Source: Marinomonas aquimarina | GTDB taxonomy: Bacteria; Pseudomonadota; Gammaproteobacteria; Pseudomonadales; Marinomonadaceae | Direction: 5' to 3' | Length of the DNA: 64,000 nucleotides | NCBI RefSeq assembly: GCF_900089755.1 | Contig: NZ_FLOC01000006.1 | Coordinates: 1-64,000, forward strand | Shown here: one piece after another, positions 8,829 to 17,482 of the stretch | Position numbering within the stretch: position 1 is the first letter of the stretch | Layout of the letters: each line of letters starts with the position of its first letter | Translations under genes and position numbers: made by a program | The notes under the pieces: generated by a model | Databases searched by the model: none | What the model was told of the DNA's origin: nothing | What the model saw: only the letters and a program-made list of their open reading frames with translations

Positions 8829-9081
8829 TGTGGAAAAAACGCCCAGTTATCCAGATGTCAATACGCTTAGAGACTAACTCCGAGACATAATCGAATTATG
8901 TGGATAAACAAATTCATAATGCCAATTGTGGATATAAACAGTGCAAATTTGCCCTGTGTACAGTTGAAAACTGTCTAAAACTTGCAGTTTTGTGTATAAA
9001 GTCCTGTTATGTCCACAGGCGCTGTTTGATGGCTTGGTGTGCACAGTAAGTTTAGTTATCCACATAGAATGGATATCCACA
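8829..9081. other. DnaA-box cluster: candidate replication origin or DnaA-titration site
   Basis: This A+T-rich gene-free stretch carries three exact matches to TTATNCACA: 8899-8907 and 8991-8999 on the minus strand and 9056-9064 on the plus strand. Four one-mismatch boxes are at 8829-8837, 8847-8855, 8927-8935 and 9073-9081, and weaker ones lie near 8955 and 9009. Such density within 250 bases is typical of oriC. I saw no GATC sites or DNA-unwinding 13-mers. dnaA, dnaN, mnmG and rpmH are not in the window. hemF-aroE lies near the origin in Pseudomonas aeruginosa, which makes an origin here plausible but not shown. Confidence 0.55.
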
Positions 9082-9105
9082 GATTATGGATTTTCGAGGC
9101 TTAGC

Positions 9106-10458
9106 TTGAGTTTTCAACAGCTTTTAAAGCGCTTTCAGAATGACGCGGTGTTAAACCGCAGAATTTGGCATATGGCATGGCCCCCCATGCTGTCTAACAT
9201 CACCACCCCTCTGTTGGGTTTGGTCGACACCGCCGTAGTAGGACATTTAGGTACCGCTGTGCATTTGGGCGCAGTGGCCATTGGCGCCAGTATCTTTAGT
9301 TTCTTATTTTGGGCGTTTGGCTTCTTACGTATGGGTTCTACCGGCCTGACGGCTCAGGCTCTGGGTCGCGAAGATGGCCGCCAAGTGCGCGCGCTGTTGT
9401 TGCAATCCCTCGCCATGGGCATTGGCATTGGCCTGCTGCTGATTCTATTCCAAACACCGATTATCGAGCTGGCGATCTATTTTATGGCACCCAGTGCCGA
9501 GTTGGAGCCGTGGGCAAGGGCCTATTGCGAAGCGCGTATCTACAGCGCCCCAGCGGTGTTGGCTGGCTATGCTTTAATCGGCTGGTTCTTCGGCGTGCAG
9601 TATTCGAAAGGACCGCTGTGGATGCTGCTACTGATTAACTTGGCCAATATGGTGCTCGACTATGTGGCGGTGTATCAGTGGGATATGGCCAGTGTCGGCG
9701 TCGCTTGGGCGACGGTGGCATCACACTATCTGGGCGTAGTCTTTGCGCTCGTGTTGGCTGCCAAGCAGTTACAACGCTTTGACGGTCATGTGCCGCTGAT
9801 CGATCTGTCAAAATGGCATACCTACATCGAGTTGGTGCAGGTGAACCGCTACCTGTTTGTGCGCACGATTCTTTTGCTAACCGTGATGACCTTCTTTACC
9901 GCCCAAGGGGCACGCCAAGGGGATGCCATCCTCGCGGCCAATGCGGTATTGCTGACCTTTCTGATGATTATCTCTAACGCGCTGGACGGCTTTGCGTTTT
10001 CCGTGGAAGCCTTATGTGGCGAGTATCTGGGACGTAAAAATCGCGAGTTGTTCGAAAAAGTGATTCGTTTATCGACTTACTGGGCGGTCGTGGCGGCCTT
10101 GCTACTGGTGATGATCTTCAGCCTCTTTGGTGGCTTGATCATTGACCTACTGACCAGTGTCGAGTCGGTTCGTGCCGAAGCCAAACTGTACCTACCTTGG
10201 TTAATTGCCTTTCCTCTGTTGGGTATTTGGTCTTATATGCTCGATGGCATTTTTATTGGCACCACTAGTGTAAAACAGATGCAAAACACCATGATTATCA
10301 GTGTGTTAGGCGTCTTCTTCCCGTTGTGGTTTATCACTCAAGGGTTGGACAATCATGGTCTTTGGCTGAGCATGGCGCTGTTCTTCATCGCCCGAGCGAT
10401 CACCCTTTGGTGGTGCTATCGCCGGAACTTGCAACGAGACGTGTGGTTTGCCCCCTAA
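9106..10458 (+). CDS. MATE-family efflux transporter (DinF type)
   Basis: The 450-residue integral membrane protein has about 12 hydrophobic segments and the DinF-type opening RRIWHMAWPPMLSNITTPLLGLVDTAVVGHLG, followed by LGAVAIGASIFSF and MGSTGLTAQALGR. MATE proteins export cationic drugs or metabolites using a Na+ or H+ gradient. The frame is open from an ATG at 8992, but that would run through the DnaA boxes and add a non-family N-terminus. TTG 9106, with CGAGG upstream, gives the normal length; ATG 9172 is the fallback. It is convergent with the GntR gene. Confidence 0.88.
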   Translation: MSFQQLLKRFQNDAVLNRRIWHMAWPPMLSNITTPLLGLVDTAVVGHLGTAVHLGAVAIGASIFSFLFWAFGFLRMGSTGLTAQALGREDGRQVRALLLQSLAMGIGIGLLLILFQTPIIELAIYFMAPSAELEPWARAYCEARIYSAPAVLAGYALIGWFFGVQYSKGPLWMLLLINLANMVLDYVAVYQWDMASVGVAWATVASHYLGVVFALVLAAKQLQRFDGHVPLIDLSKWHTYIELVQVNRYLFVRTILLLTVMTFFTAQGARQGDAILAANAVLLTFLMIISNALDGFAFSVEALCGEYLGRKNRELFEKVIRLSTYWAVVAALLLVMIFSLFGGLIIDLLTSVESVRAEAKLYLPWLIAFPLLGIWSYMLDGIFIGTTSVKQMQNTMIISVLGVFFPLWFITQGLDNHGLWLSMALFFIARAITLWWCYRRNLQRDVWFAP

Positions 10459-10467
10459 GGCAATGGC

Positions 10468-11241
10468 TTACCAATCACCATTCTCACTGCGTCGCAGGGA
10501 GCGCTGAATACGCGACTCCTCGCGACGCATTTTCAGCAAGTTGTCTTCGACAAATACCAGATGTGCGTGCACCGCGGCGCGGGCTTCATCTGGTTTGCTC
10601 GCCATGATGGCGTCGTATAACGCTTTATGCTGCGCCATCACATGGCCGCGGGCATCTTTCTTTTCAAATAGATTGGTCAGATTGGCGGAAATGCTTTTCT
10701 CAAGGGTCGAGAACAAGCTGCGTAACGTGTGCAGCAGCACGACATTGTGAGCGCATTCGGCAATGACCATATGAAACTCAGTATCAAGCTTCGACTCTAG
10801 GCTGGCATCTTGGCTAAGGTTCGCCTCCACCAGAGCCTCGTAACATTGGGTAAGCTTGGCTTTATCGGCATCGGTGGCGCGTAATGCGGCATAGTAGGCG
10901 GATAAACCTTCTAGCGCATCGCGAAACTCTAGCTGATCATACAAGAACTCATCGTGGGCGCTGAGCAGCTCCAACAATGGATCTTTGAAAGACGAACCAA
11001 CTTGCTCTGATACATAGGTTCCGCCGCCATGTTTGGAATGTACTATCCCACGTGCAGCAAGCTTTTGAATCGCTTCACGCAAAGAAGGACGTGATACTTC
11101 AAAACGCTCGGCTAATTCACGCTCTGGCGGTAATTTTTGCCCCGCTTTAAAGGTTCCTTCCAAAATCATACTTTCTAACTCCTGCATGATGATGTCGGAG
11201 ATCTTCGGCTGTTTGACTCGTCCAAAACTGCGCTTTTCCAC
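10468..11241 (-). CDS. GntR-family regulator, PdhR/LldR-like (FCD domain)
   Basis: The 257 residues have an N-terminal winged helix (KISDIIMQELESMILEGTFKAGQKLPPERELAERFEVSRPSLREAIQKLAARGIV, about residues 12-65) and a C-terminal FCD ligand domain (LLELLSAHDEFLYDQLEFRDALEGLSAYYAALRATD), closely like PdhR, which senses pyruvate, and LldR, which senses lactate. The divergent neighbours are a TRAP transporter and a D-lactate dehydrogenase, so lactate or pyruvate is the likely effector. Three sites of the PdhR/LldR type (TTGGTNNNACCAA) lie in the intergenic region. Confidence 0.88.
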   Translation of the reverse strand: MEKRSFGRVKQPKISDIIMQELESMILEGTFKAGQKLPPERELAERFEVSRPSLREAIQKLAARGIVHSKHGGGTYVSEQVGSSFKDPLLELLSAHDEFLYDQLEFRDALEGLSAYYAALRATDADKAKLTQCYEALVEANLSQDASLESKLDTEFHMVIAECAHNVVLLHTLRSLFSTLEKSISANLTNLFEKKDARGHVMAQHKALYDAIMASKPDEARAAVHAHLVFVEDNLLKMRREESRIQRSLRRSENGDW

Positions 11242-11297
11242 GTCTTGATACCTTCTCTGAACACGCTACTTAATTGGTTTAATAGTAAATAAATGAT

Positions 11298-11493
11298 TTG
11301 GTATGACCAATAATATGGTTTTTAACACAGCATACGGCACTTTTCAATTTGTGTGGATAAATGAAAAAGTGGTAAAACCAATTATAAAATCGCTAATTTT
11401 GTAGACAAAAGTATTAAATTTAGCCAGTTGACAAAATTGTAGCTTGTTCTTATCTTTGCCATACTTTGATTGGGTAAATTGGTAAGACCAATT
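11298..11493. promoter_or_regulatory. Three PdhR/LldR-type operators
   Basis: The sites are TTGGTATGACCAA at 11298-11310, TGGTAAAACCA at about 11370-11380, and the 17-base palindrome AATTGGTAAGACCAATT at 11477-11493. All follow the TGGTNNNACCA pattern bound by PdhR and LldR. They fill the 340-base gap between the divergent regulator and dctP and should control both. The rest of the gap is A+T-rich with nothing further recognised. Confidence 0.75.
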
Positions 11494-11581
11494 TATTTGA
11501 TCTTGGATGAACCCTAACAATGACTGGGAGTGTTGTTAGGGGGAACGATAAAAATAACCATATCCAAAAAAGGTCTGACAA

Positions 11582-12652
11582 ATGAACACAGCGGTTAAAA
11601 CTTTGCTTACCGGTACAGCCTTGGCTGTTTCTCTTGCTTCACTGGCCCCACAAGCAGCGTTGGCGGCGGATAAAAAAGTGATGCTTAAGGTCCCTGTTGC
11701 CTTCTCGACTAACTTACCAAGCTTAGGCTCACCGATCCTGAAAGTAGCGGATCAGTTGCAGTTGGTATCCAACAACACATTGCGTATGAAGGTGTACGAG
11801 CCTGGCAAACTGGTGGCACCGTTTGAAATCCTCGACTCGGTATCGCGCGGTAAAGTCAACGCCGGCTTCACATTAGCAGGCTACTGGGCCGGTAAAATTC
11901 CAGCATCTCCGATTTTCTCTTCGGTGCCATTTGGTCCTGAAGCGTCCGAATATCTAGCCTGGATTTACTACGGCAACGGTCTCAAACTGTACCAAGAAAT
12001 GTACGATCAAGCGGGTTACAACGTACACGTTGTGCCATGTGGTATCACACCGCCAGAAACCTCTGGCTGGTTTTCTAAACCGATCGAGAAACCGGAAGAC
12101 CTAGAAGGCCTGCGTATGCGCTTCTTCGGTCTGGGCGGCAAAGTGATGGAGAAACTAGGCGTATCGACCTCTTTGCTACCGGGTTCGGAAATCTTCCCAG
12201 CACTTGAGAAAGGTGCCATTGACGCAACAGAATTCTCTATTCCGGCCGTGGATAAGAACATTGGCTTCCACAAAATCGTTAAATACAACTACTTCCCTGG
12301 CTGGCACCAACAAGCGACCTTGGCGGAGCTGCTGATCAACAAGGACACTTGGAATGACATGTCTGACAGCCAGCAAGCCCAGTTGAACCAGGTGTGTAAA
12401 GCTTCGGTGGCGGATTCCTTGGCACAGGGTGAAGCCGAGCAGTTTGCGGTGATGAAAGAGAACGTTGAGAAGCGTGGCGTCATCATCAAGCAATGGAGCC
12501 CAGAAATGCTCAGTACCTTCAAAACAGCATGGGACGAAGTGGTCGCAGAAGAAACGGCGCAAGACCCATTCTTTGCCAAAGTATGGCAGGACCTATCTGA
12601 GTTCCGTGATGGTTACAAAGTATGGGGCGAAAACGCCTTCCTACCTCGATAA
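11582..12652 (+). CDS. dctP: TRAP transporter substrate-binding protein (TakP/DctP-like)
   Basis: The 356-residue periplasmic protein has a signal peptide (ALAVSLASLAPQAALAA, cleaved near residue 29). It has the TRAP binding-protein core: PSLGSPILKVADQLQL, VAPFEILDSVSRGKVNAGF, then EDLEGLRMRFFGLGGKVMEKLGVS with the Arg that binds the substrate carboxylate, PALEKGAIDATEFSIPAVD and the FPGWHQQATLAELLIN region, closest to 2-oxo/2-hydroxy acid binders such as TakP. Next to D-lactate dehydrogenase and a PdhR/LldR-like regulator, lactate or a related acid is the likely ligand. A hairpin after the gene probably makes it more abundant than the membrane subunits. Confidence 0.9.
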   Translation: MNTAVKTLLTGTALAVSLASLAPQAALAADKKVMLKVPVAFSTNLPSLGSPILKVADQLQLVSNNTLRMKVYEPGKLVAPFEILDSVSRGKVNAGFTLAGYWAGKIPASPIFSSVPFGPEASEYLAWIYYGNGLKLYQEMYDQAGYNVHVVPCGITPPETSGWFSKPIEKPEDLEGLRMRFFGLGGKVMEKLGVSTSLLPGSEIFPALEKGAIDATEFSIPAVDKNIGFHKIVKYNYFPGWHQQATLAELLINKDTWNDMSDSQQAQLNQVCKASVADSLAQGEAEQFAVMKENVEKRGVIIKQWSPEMLSTFKTAWDEVVAEETAQDPFFAKVWQDLSEFRDGYKVWGENAFLPR

Positions 12653-12674
12653 ACCTTACGTTTGATCCTTTCAA

Positions 12675-12706
12675 GCCAGTAAGTCTATGAACTTGCTGGC
12701 TTTTCT
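12675..12706 (+). terminator. Attenuating hairpin between dctP and dctQ
   Basis: GCCAGTAAGT and ACTTGCTGGC pair (one G-T) around a six-base loop and are followed by TTTTCT. Partial termination here would favour the binding protein over the permease. Confidence 0.65.
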
Positions 12707-12729
12707 GACCGATTTAGCAGGAGTGTAGC

Positions 12730-13257
12730 GTGTCTCATTCTGATTCTAACGCTTTACCAACTGTACCCTTTGCAAGCTTCTTAGAGAAAATTGTATTGGC
12801 CAGTGGTCGCCTATTTGCGTGGGCTTATGTGGCGCTGATCATCGTCATTCTAGCTCAAGTGGTGCTGCGCTATGGCTTTAACCACGGCATGGTATTGCTG
12901 GAAGAGCTGCAGTGGCACTTGTACGCCATTGGTGTGATGTTTGGCGTGTCATACGCCCAAGTGACCAATTCCCACATCCGTGTGGACTTATTCCATGCCA
13001 CGCTGTCCGAGCGTGCCCGCCACCGTTGGGAAATCTTTGGCATCGTTTTTTTGCTGTTTCCCTTTATCTACGTGGTATTTGATTCCAGCCTGCCATTTGT
13101 CTACGACGCCTGGCGTATCGGTGAAACCTCGGCTTCGCCGACCGGTTTACCCTACCGCTGGTTGATTAAGTCTGTGATTCCTTTGAGTTTTGCGCTCTTG
13201 TTCCTAGCGAGTTTGGCGCGTTTGATCCGTACTGTTGCGGCCCTGCGTCGAGGTTAA
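12730..13257 (+). CDS. dctQ: TRAP transporter small membrane subunit
   Basis: A 175-residue protein with four hydrophobic segments (about residues 30-50, 65-85, 105-125 and 145-165) and the DctQ-family signature QVVLRYGFNHGMVLLEELQWHLYAIGVMFG, plus HIRVDLF. It pairs with the large DctM subunit in the inner membrane. The start is GTG with AGGAG upstream, and dctM begins four bases after the stop. Four Trp/Tyr-rich loops and the short length match the family. Confidence 0.9.
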   Translation: MSHSDSNALPTVPFASFLEKIVLASGRLFAWAYVALIIVILAQVVLRYGFNHGMVLLEELQWHLYAIGVMFGVSYAQVTNSHIRVDLFHATLSERARHRWEIFGIVFLLFPFIYVVFDSSLPFVYDAWRIGETSASPTGLPYRWLIKSVIPLSFALLFLASLARLIRTVAALRRG

Positions 13258-13261
13258 CCCT

Positions 13262-14650
13262 ATGGAAATGAATGAAATTCTAGTCATTGCGATGTTCCTT
13301 ACCTTCATCGCACTGTTATTTACCGGCTTTCCGGTCGCCTTTGTTTTAGGTGGTGTCGGGGTCGCATTTGCGTTTATCGGTTACCTCTCGGATATCTATC
13401 TAGATACCTTTACCGGCCTGGACTATCTGACCCTCAGTTTGGTGGTCAACCGCATCTATAAGGTGATGGATAACTGGGTCATGGTGGCCTTACCGATGTT
13501 TATCTTTATGGGCATCATGTTGGATCGCTCCGGTGTGGCGGAAAAGCTGATGCACTCGATTCAGCAGCTGTTCGGCCGCGTGCGCGGTGGTCTGGCGATC
13601 ACGGTCACTCTGATTGGTATTATTTTGGCGGCGTCCACTGGAATCGTCGGCGCGTCGGTGGTCTTGTTAGGCTTGATGTCTTTGCCTGCGATGCGGGCCC
13701 AAAATTACAACAAGCCTTTGGCGTTGGGCACTATTGCCAGTGCCGGAACCCTTGGCATCTTGATCCCACCGTCGATCATGCTGGTGATCATGGCCGATCA
13801 GTTAGCCTTGTCTGTGGGTGACTTGTTTATGGGCGCGGTAGCTCCGGGGATTTTGCTGGGGACCATGTACATTGTCTTTATTCTCGCGGTGGGCTTTATT
13901 CGCCCAAGCATGTTCCCGTTACCGGAGAACGTACAGAAGGTCGATTGGCCGGTGATTTGGAACGTCTTTAAGAGCATTCTGCCGCCAGTGGCGTTGATCT
14001 TCGCGGTATTGGGCTCTATTTTCGCCGGTGTGGCCACTGCTACGGAGGCCTCGGGTGTCGGTGCGTTCGGCGCGACCTTGCTCGCTTGGTGGAATAAAAA
14101 GCTAAACTTCAAGGTATTCAAAGAAGTGCTGCATGGCTCGTACAACACCACTGCGTACATCTTTGCCGTCTTCTTGGGCGCGACTTGTTTTGCCCTAGTC
14201 CTACGTGAGCTAGGCGGTGATGAGCTGATCGAATCTTGGTTGCATGCCCTGCCGTTTGGCGATTACGGCATCATTGTTTGTGTGCTGTTGATCATCTTCC
14301 TTCTAGGTTTCTTCTTAGATTGGATTGAGATCACTCTGATTGTGCTACCGTTATTGGCACCCGTGATTTCGGCTTTGGATTTGAACATCAATGGCTACGG
14401 TGTGATCGACAACCCTGAATTGGTGTGGTTTGTGATGTTGGTGGCGATGGCGCTGCAGACCTCCTTCCTGACACCGCCCATGGGCTTCTCATTGTTCTAC
14501 TTAAAAGGCGTATGCCCACCGGATGTGAAGCTATCCCATATCTACAAAGGGGTGATGCCATTTATTCTGCTGCAATTGCTAGCATTGGCGATCATTGTTA
14601 TCTGGCCACAATTGGTTCTTTGGCTTCCAGCCTTAGCCTACGGCAGTTAG
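13262..14650 (+). CDS. dctM: TRAP transporter large permease subunit
   Basis: The 462-residue inner-membrane protein has about 12 segments of the DctM/IT superfamily that carry out Na+-coupled uptake. Visible features are LFTGFPVAFVLGGVGVAF, LPMFIFMGIMLDRSGVAEKLM, the conserved GTIASAGTLGILIPPSIMLVIMADQ loop and LTPPMGFSLFYLKGV near the C-terminus. ATG 13262 (MEMNEIL) is chosen, with GAGG in the end of dctQ as its ribosome site; the longer frame from 13235 overlaps dctQ. It is 21 bases upstream of the dehydrogenase gene, in the same operon. Confidence 0.93.
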   Translation: MEMNEILVIAMFLTFIALLFTGFPVAFVLGGVGVAFAFIGYLSDIYLDTFTGLDYLTLSLVVNRIYKVMDNWVMVALPMFIFMGIMLDRSGVAEKLMHSIQQLFGRVRGGLAITVTLIGIILAASTGIVGASVVLLGLMSLPAMRAQNYNKPLALGTIASAGTLGILIPPSIMLVIMADQLALSVGDLFMGAVAPGILLGTMYIVFILAVGFIRPSMFPLPENVQKVDWPVIWNVFKSILPPVALIFAVLGSIFAGVATATEASGVGAFGATLLAWWNKKLNFKVFKEVLHGSYNTTAYIFAVFLGATCFALVLRELGGDELIESWLHALPFGDYGIIVCVLLIIFLLGFFLDWIEITLIVLPLLAPVISALDLNINGYGVIDNPELVWFVMLVAMALQTSFLTPPMGFSLFYLKGVCPPDVKLSHIYKGVMPFILLQLLALAIIVIWPQLVLWLPALAYGS

Positions 14651-14671
14651 TAAAGAGGATTAGAAAGCGAT

Positions 14672-17482
14672 ATGAAACCGCAATATCAGGCGCTCTACAC
14701 ACAGTTAGCGCAACGCATCGACGAACAGCGTTTAATTCATGATCCGTTGCGTACCCTAGCTTACGGTACGGATGCCAGCTTTTACCGCATGGTGCCACAA
14801 TTGGTGGTGCGTGTGCATGATGAAGGCGAAGTGCGTTTTGTGCTGCGCTGTACTCGAGCGCTTGATATTCCGGTGACCTTCCGTGCCGGTGGGACCAGTT
14901 TGTCGGGACAAGCGGTGACGGATTCGGTGCTGATTCAATTATCAGACCAATGGAAAGGCTACCGCATCCACGATCACGGCCATACAGTGTCGTTACAGCC
15001 TGGGATTATCGGCGCTCGTGCCAATCAATTGCTGGCACCCTACCAGCGTAAGATCGGCCCAGATCCAGCGTCGATCAATGCCTGTATGATTGGCGGCATC
15101 GCGGCCAACAACGCCAGTGGCATGTGCTGTGGTACGGCGCAAAACAGTTACCACACGGTCAAAAGCATGCGCATCATCTTTGAAGATGGCACTTTACTGG
15201 ATACGGCCGATGAGCACAGCCGTGCCGCGTTCAAAGAAAGTCATGCCGAGCTGCTATCGACCCTCGAGGCATTGGCCTATGGGGTACAGAATAACAGCGA
15301 TTTAGCGGATAAAATTAGGCACAAATATAGGTTGAAAAACACCACTGGGTACAGTCTTAACAGTTTGGTGGACTTTGACGACCCATTCGACATTCTGATG
15401 CACCTTATGATCGGCTCAGAAGGTACTTTGGGCTTTATCAGTGAAGTGACTTACCACACGGTGGAAGAGCATCCGATTAAAGCGGCCGCCTTGATCTACT
15501 TCCCTGATATGGAAACCACTTGTCGTGCTGTGACCGTGCTAAAAAGCACGCCGGTGTCCGCGGTAGAGTTGATCGACCGCGCAGGCCTGCGCACGGTGGC
15601 GGGCAAACCGGGTATGCCAGAGATGCTCAATGACCTAGGTGCGGACGTGGCCAGCTTGTTGGTCGACGTGCGTGGCACCACTGCCGCGGAACTGGAACAG
15701 AAGGTGGCGCAAGTCACCCAATCACTACAGGGTATGAACGCTCTGTATGAGATTGAATTTACTCAAGAAAAAGAACTTTACGAGACCTATTGGAAGATCC
15801 GCAAAGGCATGTTCCCTGCCGTCGGCGCAGTGCGTAAAGTGGGTACCACGGTGATCATCGAAGATGTGGCGTTTCCCGTGGAACAATTAGCCGAAGGCGT
15901 ATTAGAGCTGCAAGGTGTCTTTCAAAAATACGGCTACAGTGAGGCGATCCTGTTTGGTCATGCCCTAGAAGGCAATCTGCACTTTGTCTTTACCCAAGGC
16001 TTTGACGATCCAGCTGAGGTAAAGCGCTATGAAGCCTTGATGGACGAAGTGGCACAACTTGTTGCAGTGAAGTACAACGGCTCATTAAAAGCCGAGCACG
16101 GTACCGGCCGTAATATGGCCCCTTACGTTTTACTGGAATGGGGCCAGCAGGCCTACGACATCATGTGGCAGCTGAAAAAAGCCTTTGATCCCAAAGGCTT
16201 GCTTAACCCTGATGTGATCTTGACCCATAACGCCAATATTCACGTTGAGAATCTAAAACCCCTGCCACAGGCCAACGATAAGGTGGATACCTGCATCGAA
16301 TGTGGCTTTTGTGAGTCGGTGTGTCCTTCTCGAGCACTGACCTTAACTCCGCGTCAGCGTATCGTGCTGTGGCGGGAAATTCAGCGCTTAGAGCGTTCAG
16401 GTGAGTCGCCAGAGCGTTTAGCGGAGCTGCGCAAAGAATACGCCTACGAGGGCGTGGACACTTGTGCTGCCTGTGGCCTCTGTTCGATGCAATGTCCAGT
16501 CGGTATTAATACTGGCGACCTGACCCGCGAACTGCGTCACGACCGTTACCATGACACCAAAGTGGGCTACTGGGTAGCGGATCACTTCGAAGGCGTCACT
16601 AAGACGGCTCGTGCTGGCCTCGCGGTGGCTGGTGGTATGCGTAATATCCTTGGCAACAGTGGTATGAAAGCTGTGACCAGCGCAGCCAACAGCCTAACAG
16701 GTGGTATAGTGCCGAAATGGCACCCACAAATGCCACGCGCTGCTGCCATGCCAAACCATCGTATCGCCATCACCCAAGAGGGCCGTCCAAGCGTGGTCTA
16801 TGTGCCAAGCTGTGCGACTCGTGTCATGGGCGCAGGCCCCAATGCTGCGGACAAACGCCCCGTGATGGAGGTGATGCTTTCTGTACTGGAAAAAGCGGGT
16901 TATAACGTAATTGTACCTAATGGTATCGAGAGCCAATGCTGCGGTATGGCCTTCCAATCCAAAGGACAATTCGCCGCTGCCGAGCAAAAAGCTAACGATC
17001 TCAATACTTTACTGATGCAAGCGAGCCAACAAGGCGAGCTGCCAGTGGTTTGTGACACCAGCCCGTGTTTATTGACCATGAAAGACACGCTTGATCCAGC
17101 ATTGAACTTATACGAGCAAGTGCAATTCTTGGCCGATCACGCCATGGCGAACCTCACCATCGAGCGCAAAATCCCGAAAATGGCGCTGCATATCACCTGT
17201 AGCACCACACGCATGGGCTTAGGCAATACCTTTGTGAAGCTGGCAGAACAACTGGCTGAAGAAGTCGTGATACCGCCGGATATCACCTGCTGTGGTTTCG
17301 CTGGCGACAAAGGCTTCAGTACACCTGAGCTAAACCAAAGTGCCTTGAAAACGCTGAAAAACGCCGTGCAAGACTGTGACGTCGGCTACTCCAACTCGCG
17401 TACCTGCGAGATCGGCCTCACCGAGCACTCGGGGATAGAGTATCAGTCGATTGTGTACCTAGTGGATCAGCTTAGTCGTTAA
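14672..17482 (+). CDS. dld: D-lactate dehydrogenase, FAD and Fe-S type (Dld-II/LldE-like)
   Basis: The 936-residue enzyme oxidises D-lactate (or a similar 2-hydroxy acid) to the 2-oxo acid and passes electrons to the respiratory chain. Domains in order: FAD-binding type 4 (FRAGGTSLSGQAV about 70-82, GPDPASINACMIGGIAANNASGMCCG), FAD-oxidase C-terminal domain (HALEGNLHF, AEHGTGRNMAP), two 4Fe-4S motifs (CIECGFCESVCP about 540, CAACGLCSMQCP about 596) and two CCG motifs (about 755 and 872). Size and order match Pseudomonas Dld-II. AGAGG precedes the ATG. It is the last gene of the TRAP operon, so uptake and oxidation of one substrate are encoded together. Confidence 0.9.
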   Translation: MKPQYQALYTQLAQRIDEQRLIHDPLRTLAYGTDASFYRMVPQLVVRVHDEGEVRFVLRCTRALDIPVTFRAGGTSLSGQAVTDSVLIQLSDQWKGYRIHDHGHTVSLQPGIIGARANQLLAPYQRKIGPDPASINACMIGGIAANNASGMCCGTAQNSYHTVKSMRIIFEDGTLLDTADEHSRAAFKESHAELLSTLEALAYGVQNNSDLADKIRHKYRLKNTTGYSLNSLVDFDDPFDILMHLMIGSEGTLGFISEVTYHTVEEHPIKAAALIYFPDMETTCRAVTVLKSTPVSAVELIDRAGLRTVAGKPGMPEMLNDLGADVASLLVDVRGTTAAELEQKVAQVTQSLQGMNALYEIEFTQEKELYETYWKIRKGMFPAVGAVRKVGTTVIIEDVAFPVEQLAEGVLELQGVFQKYGYSEAILFGHALEGNLHFVFTQGFDDPAEVKRYEALMDEVAQLVAVKYNGSLKAEHGTGRNMAPYVLLEWGQQAYDIMWQLKKAFDPKGLLNPDVILTHNANIHVENLKPLPQANDKVDTCIECGFCESVCPSRALTLTPRQRIVLWREIQRLERSGESPERLAELRKEYAYEGVDTCAACGLCSMQCPVGINTGDLTRELRHDRYHDTKVGYWVADHFEGVTKTARAGLAVAGGMRNILGNSGMKAVTSAANSLTGGIVPKWHPQMPRAAAMPNHRIAITQEGRPSVVYVPSCATRVMGAGPNAADKRPVMEVMLSVLEKAGYNVIVPNGIESQCCGMAFQSKGQFAAAEQKANDLNTLLMQASQQGELPVVCDTSPCLLTMKDTLDPALNLYEQVQFLADHAMANLTIERKIPKMALHITCSTTRMGLGNTFVKLAEQLAEEVVIPPDITCCGFAGDKGFSTPELNQSALKTLKNAVQDCDVGYSNSRTCEIGLTEHSGIEYQSIVYLVDQLSR

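Noticed and set aside
8992..9105. Longer N-terminus for the MATE exporter from ATG 8992
   Set aside because: The extension runs through DnaA boxes and adds residues absent from DinF-type proteins; TTG 9106 with an upstream CGAGG gives the family length.
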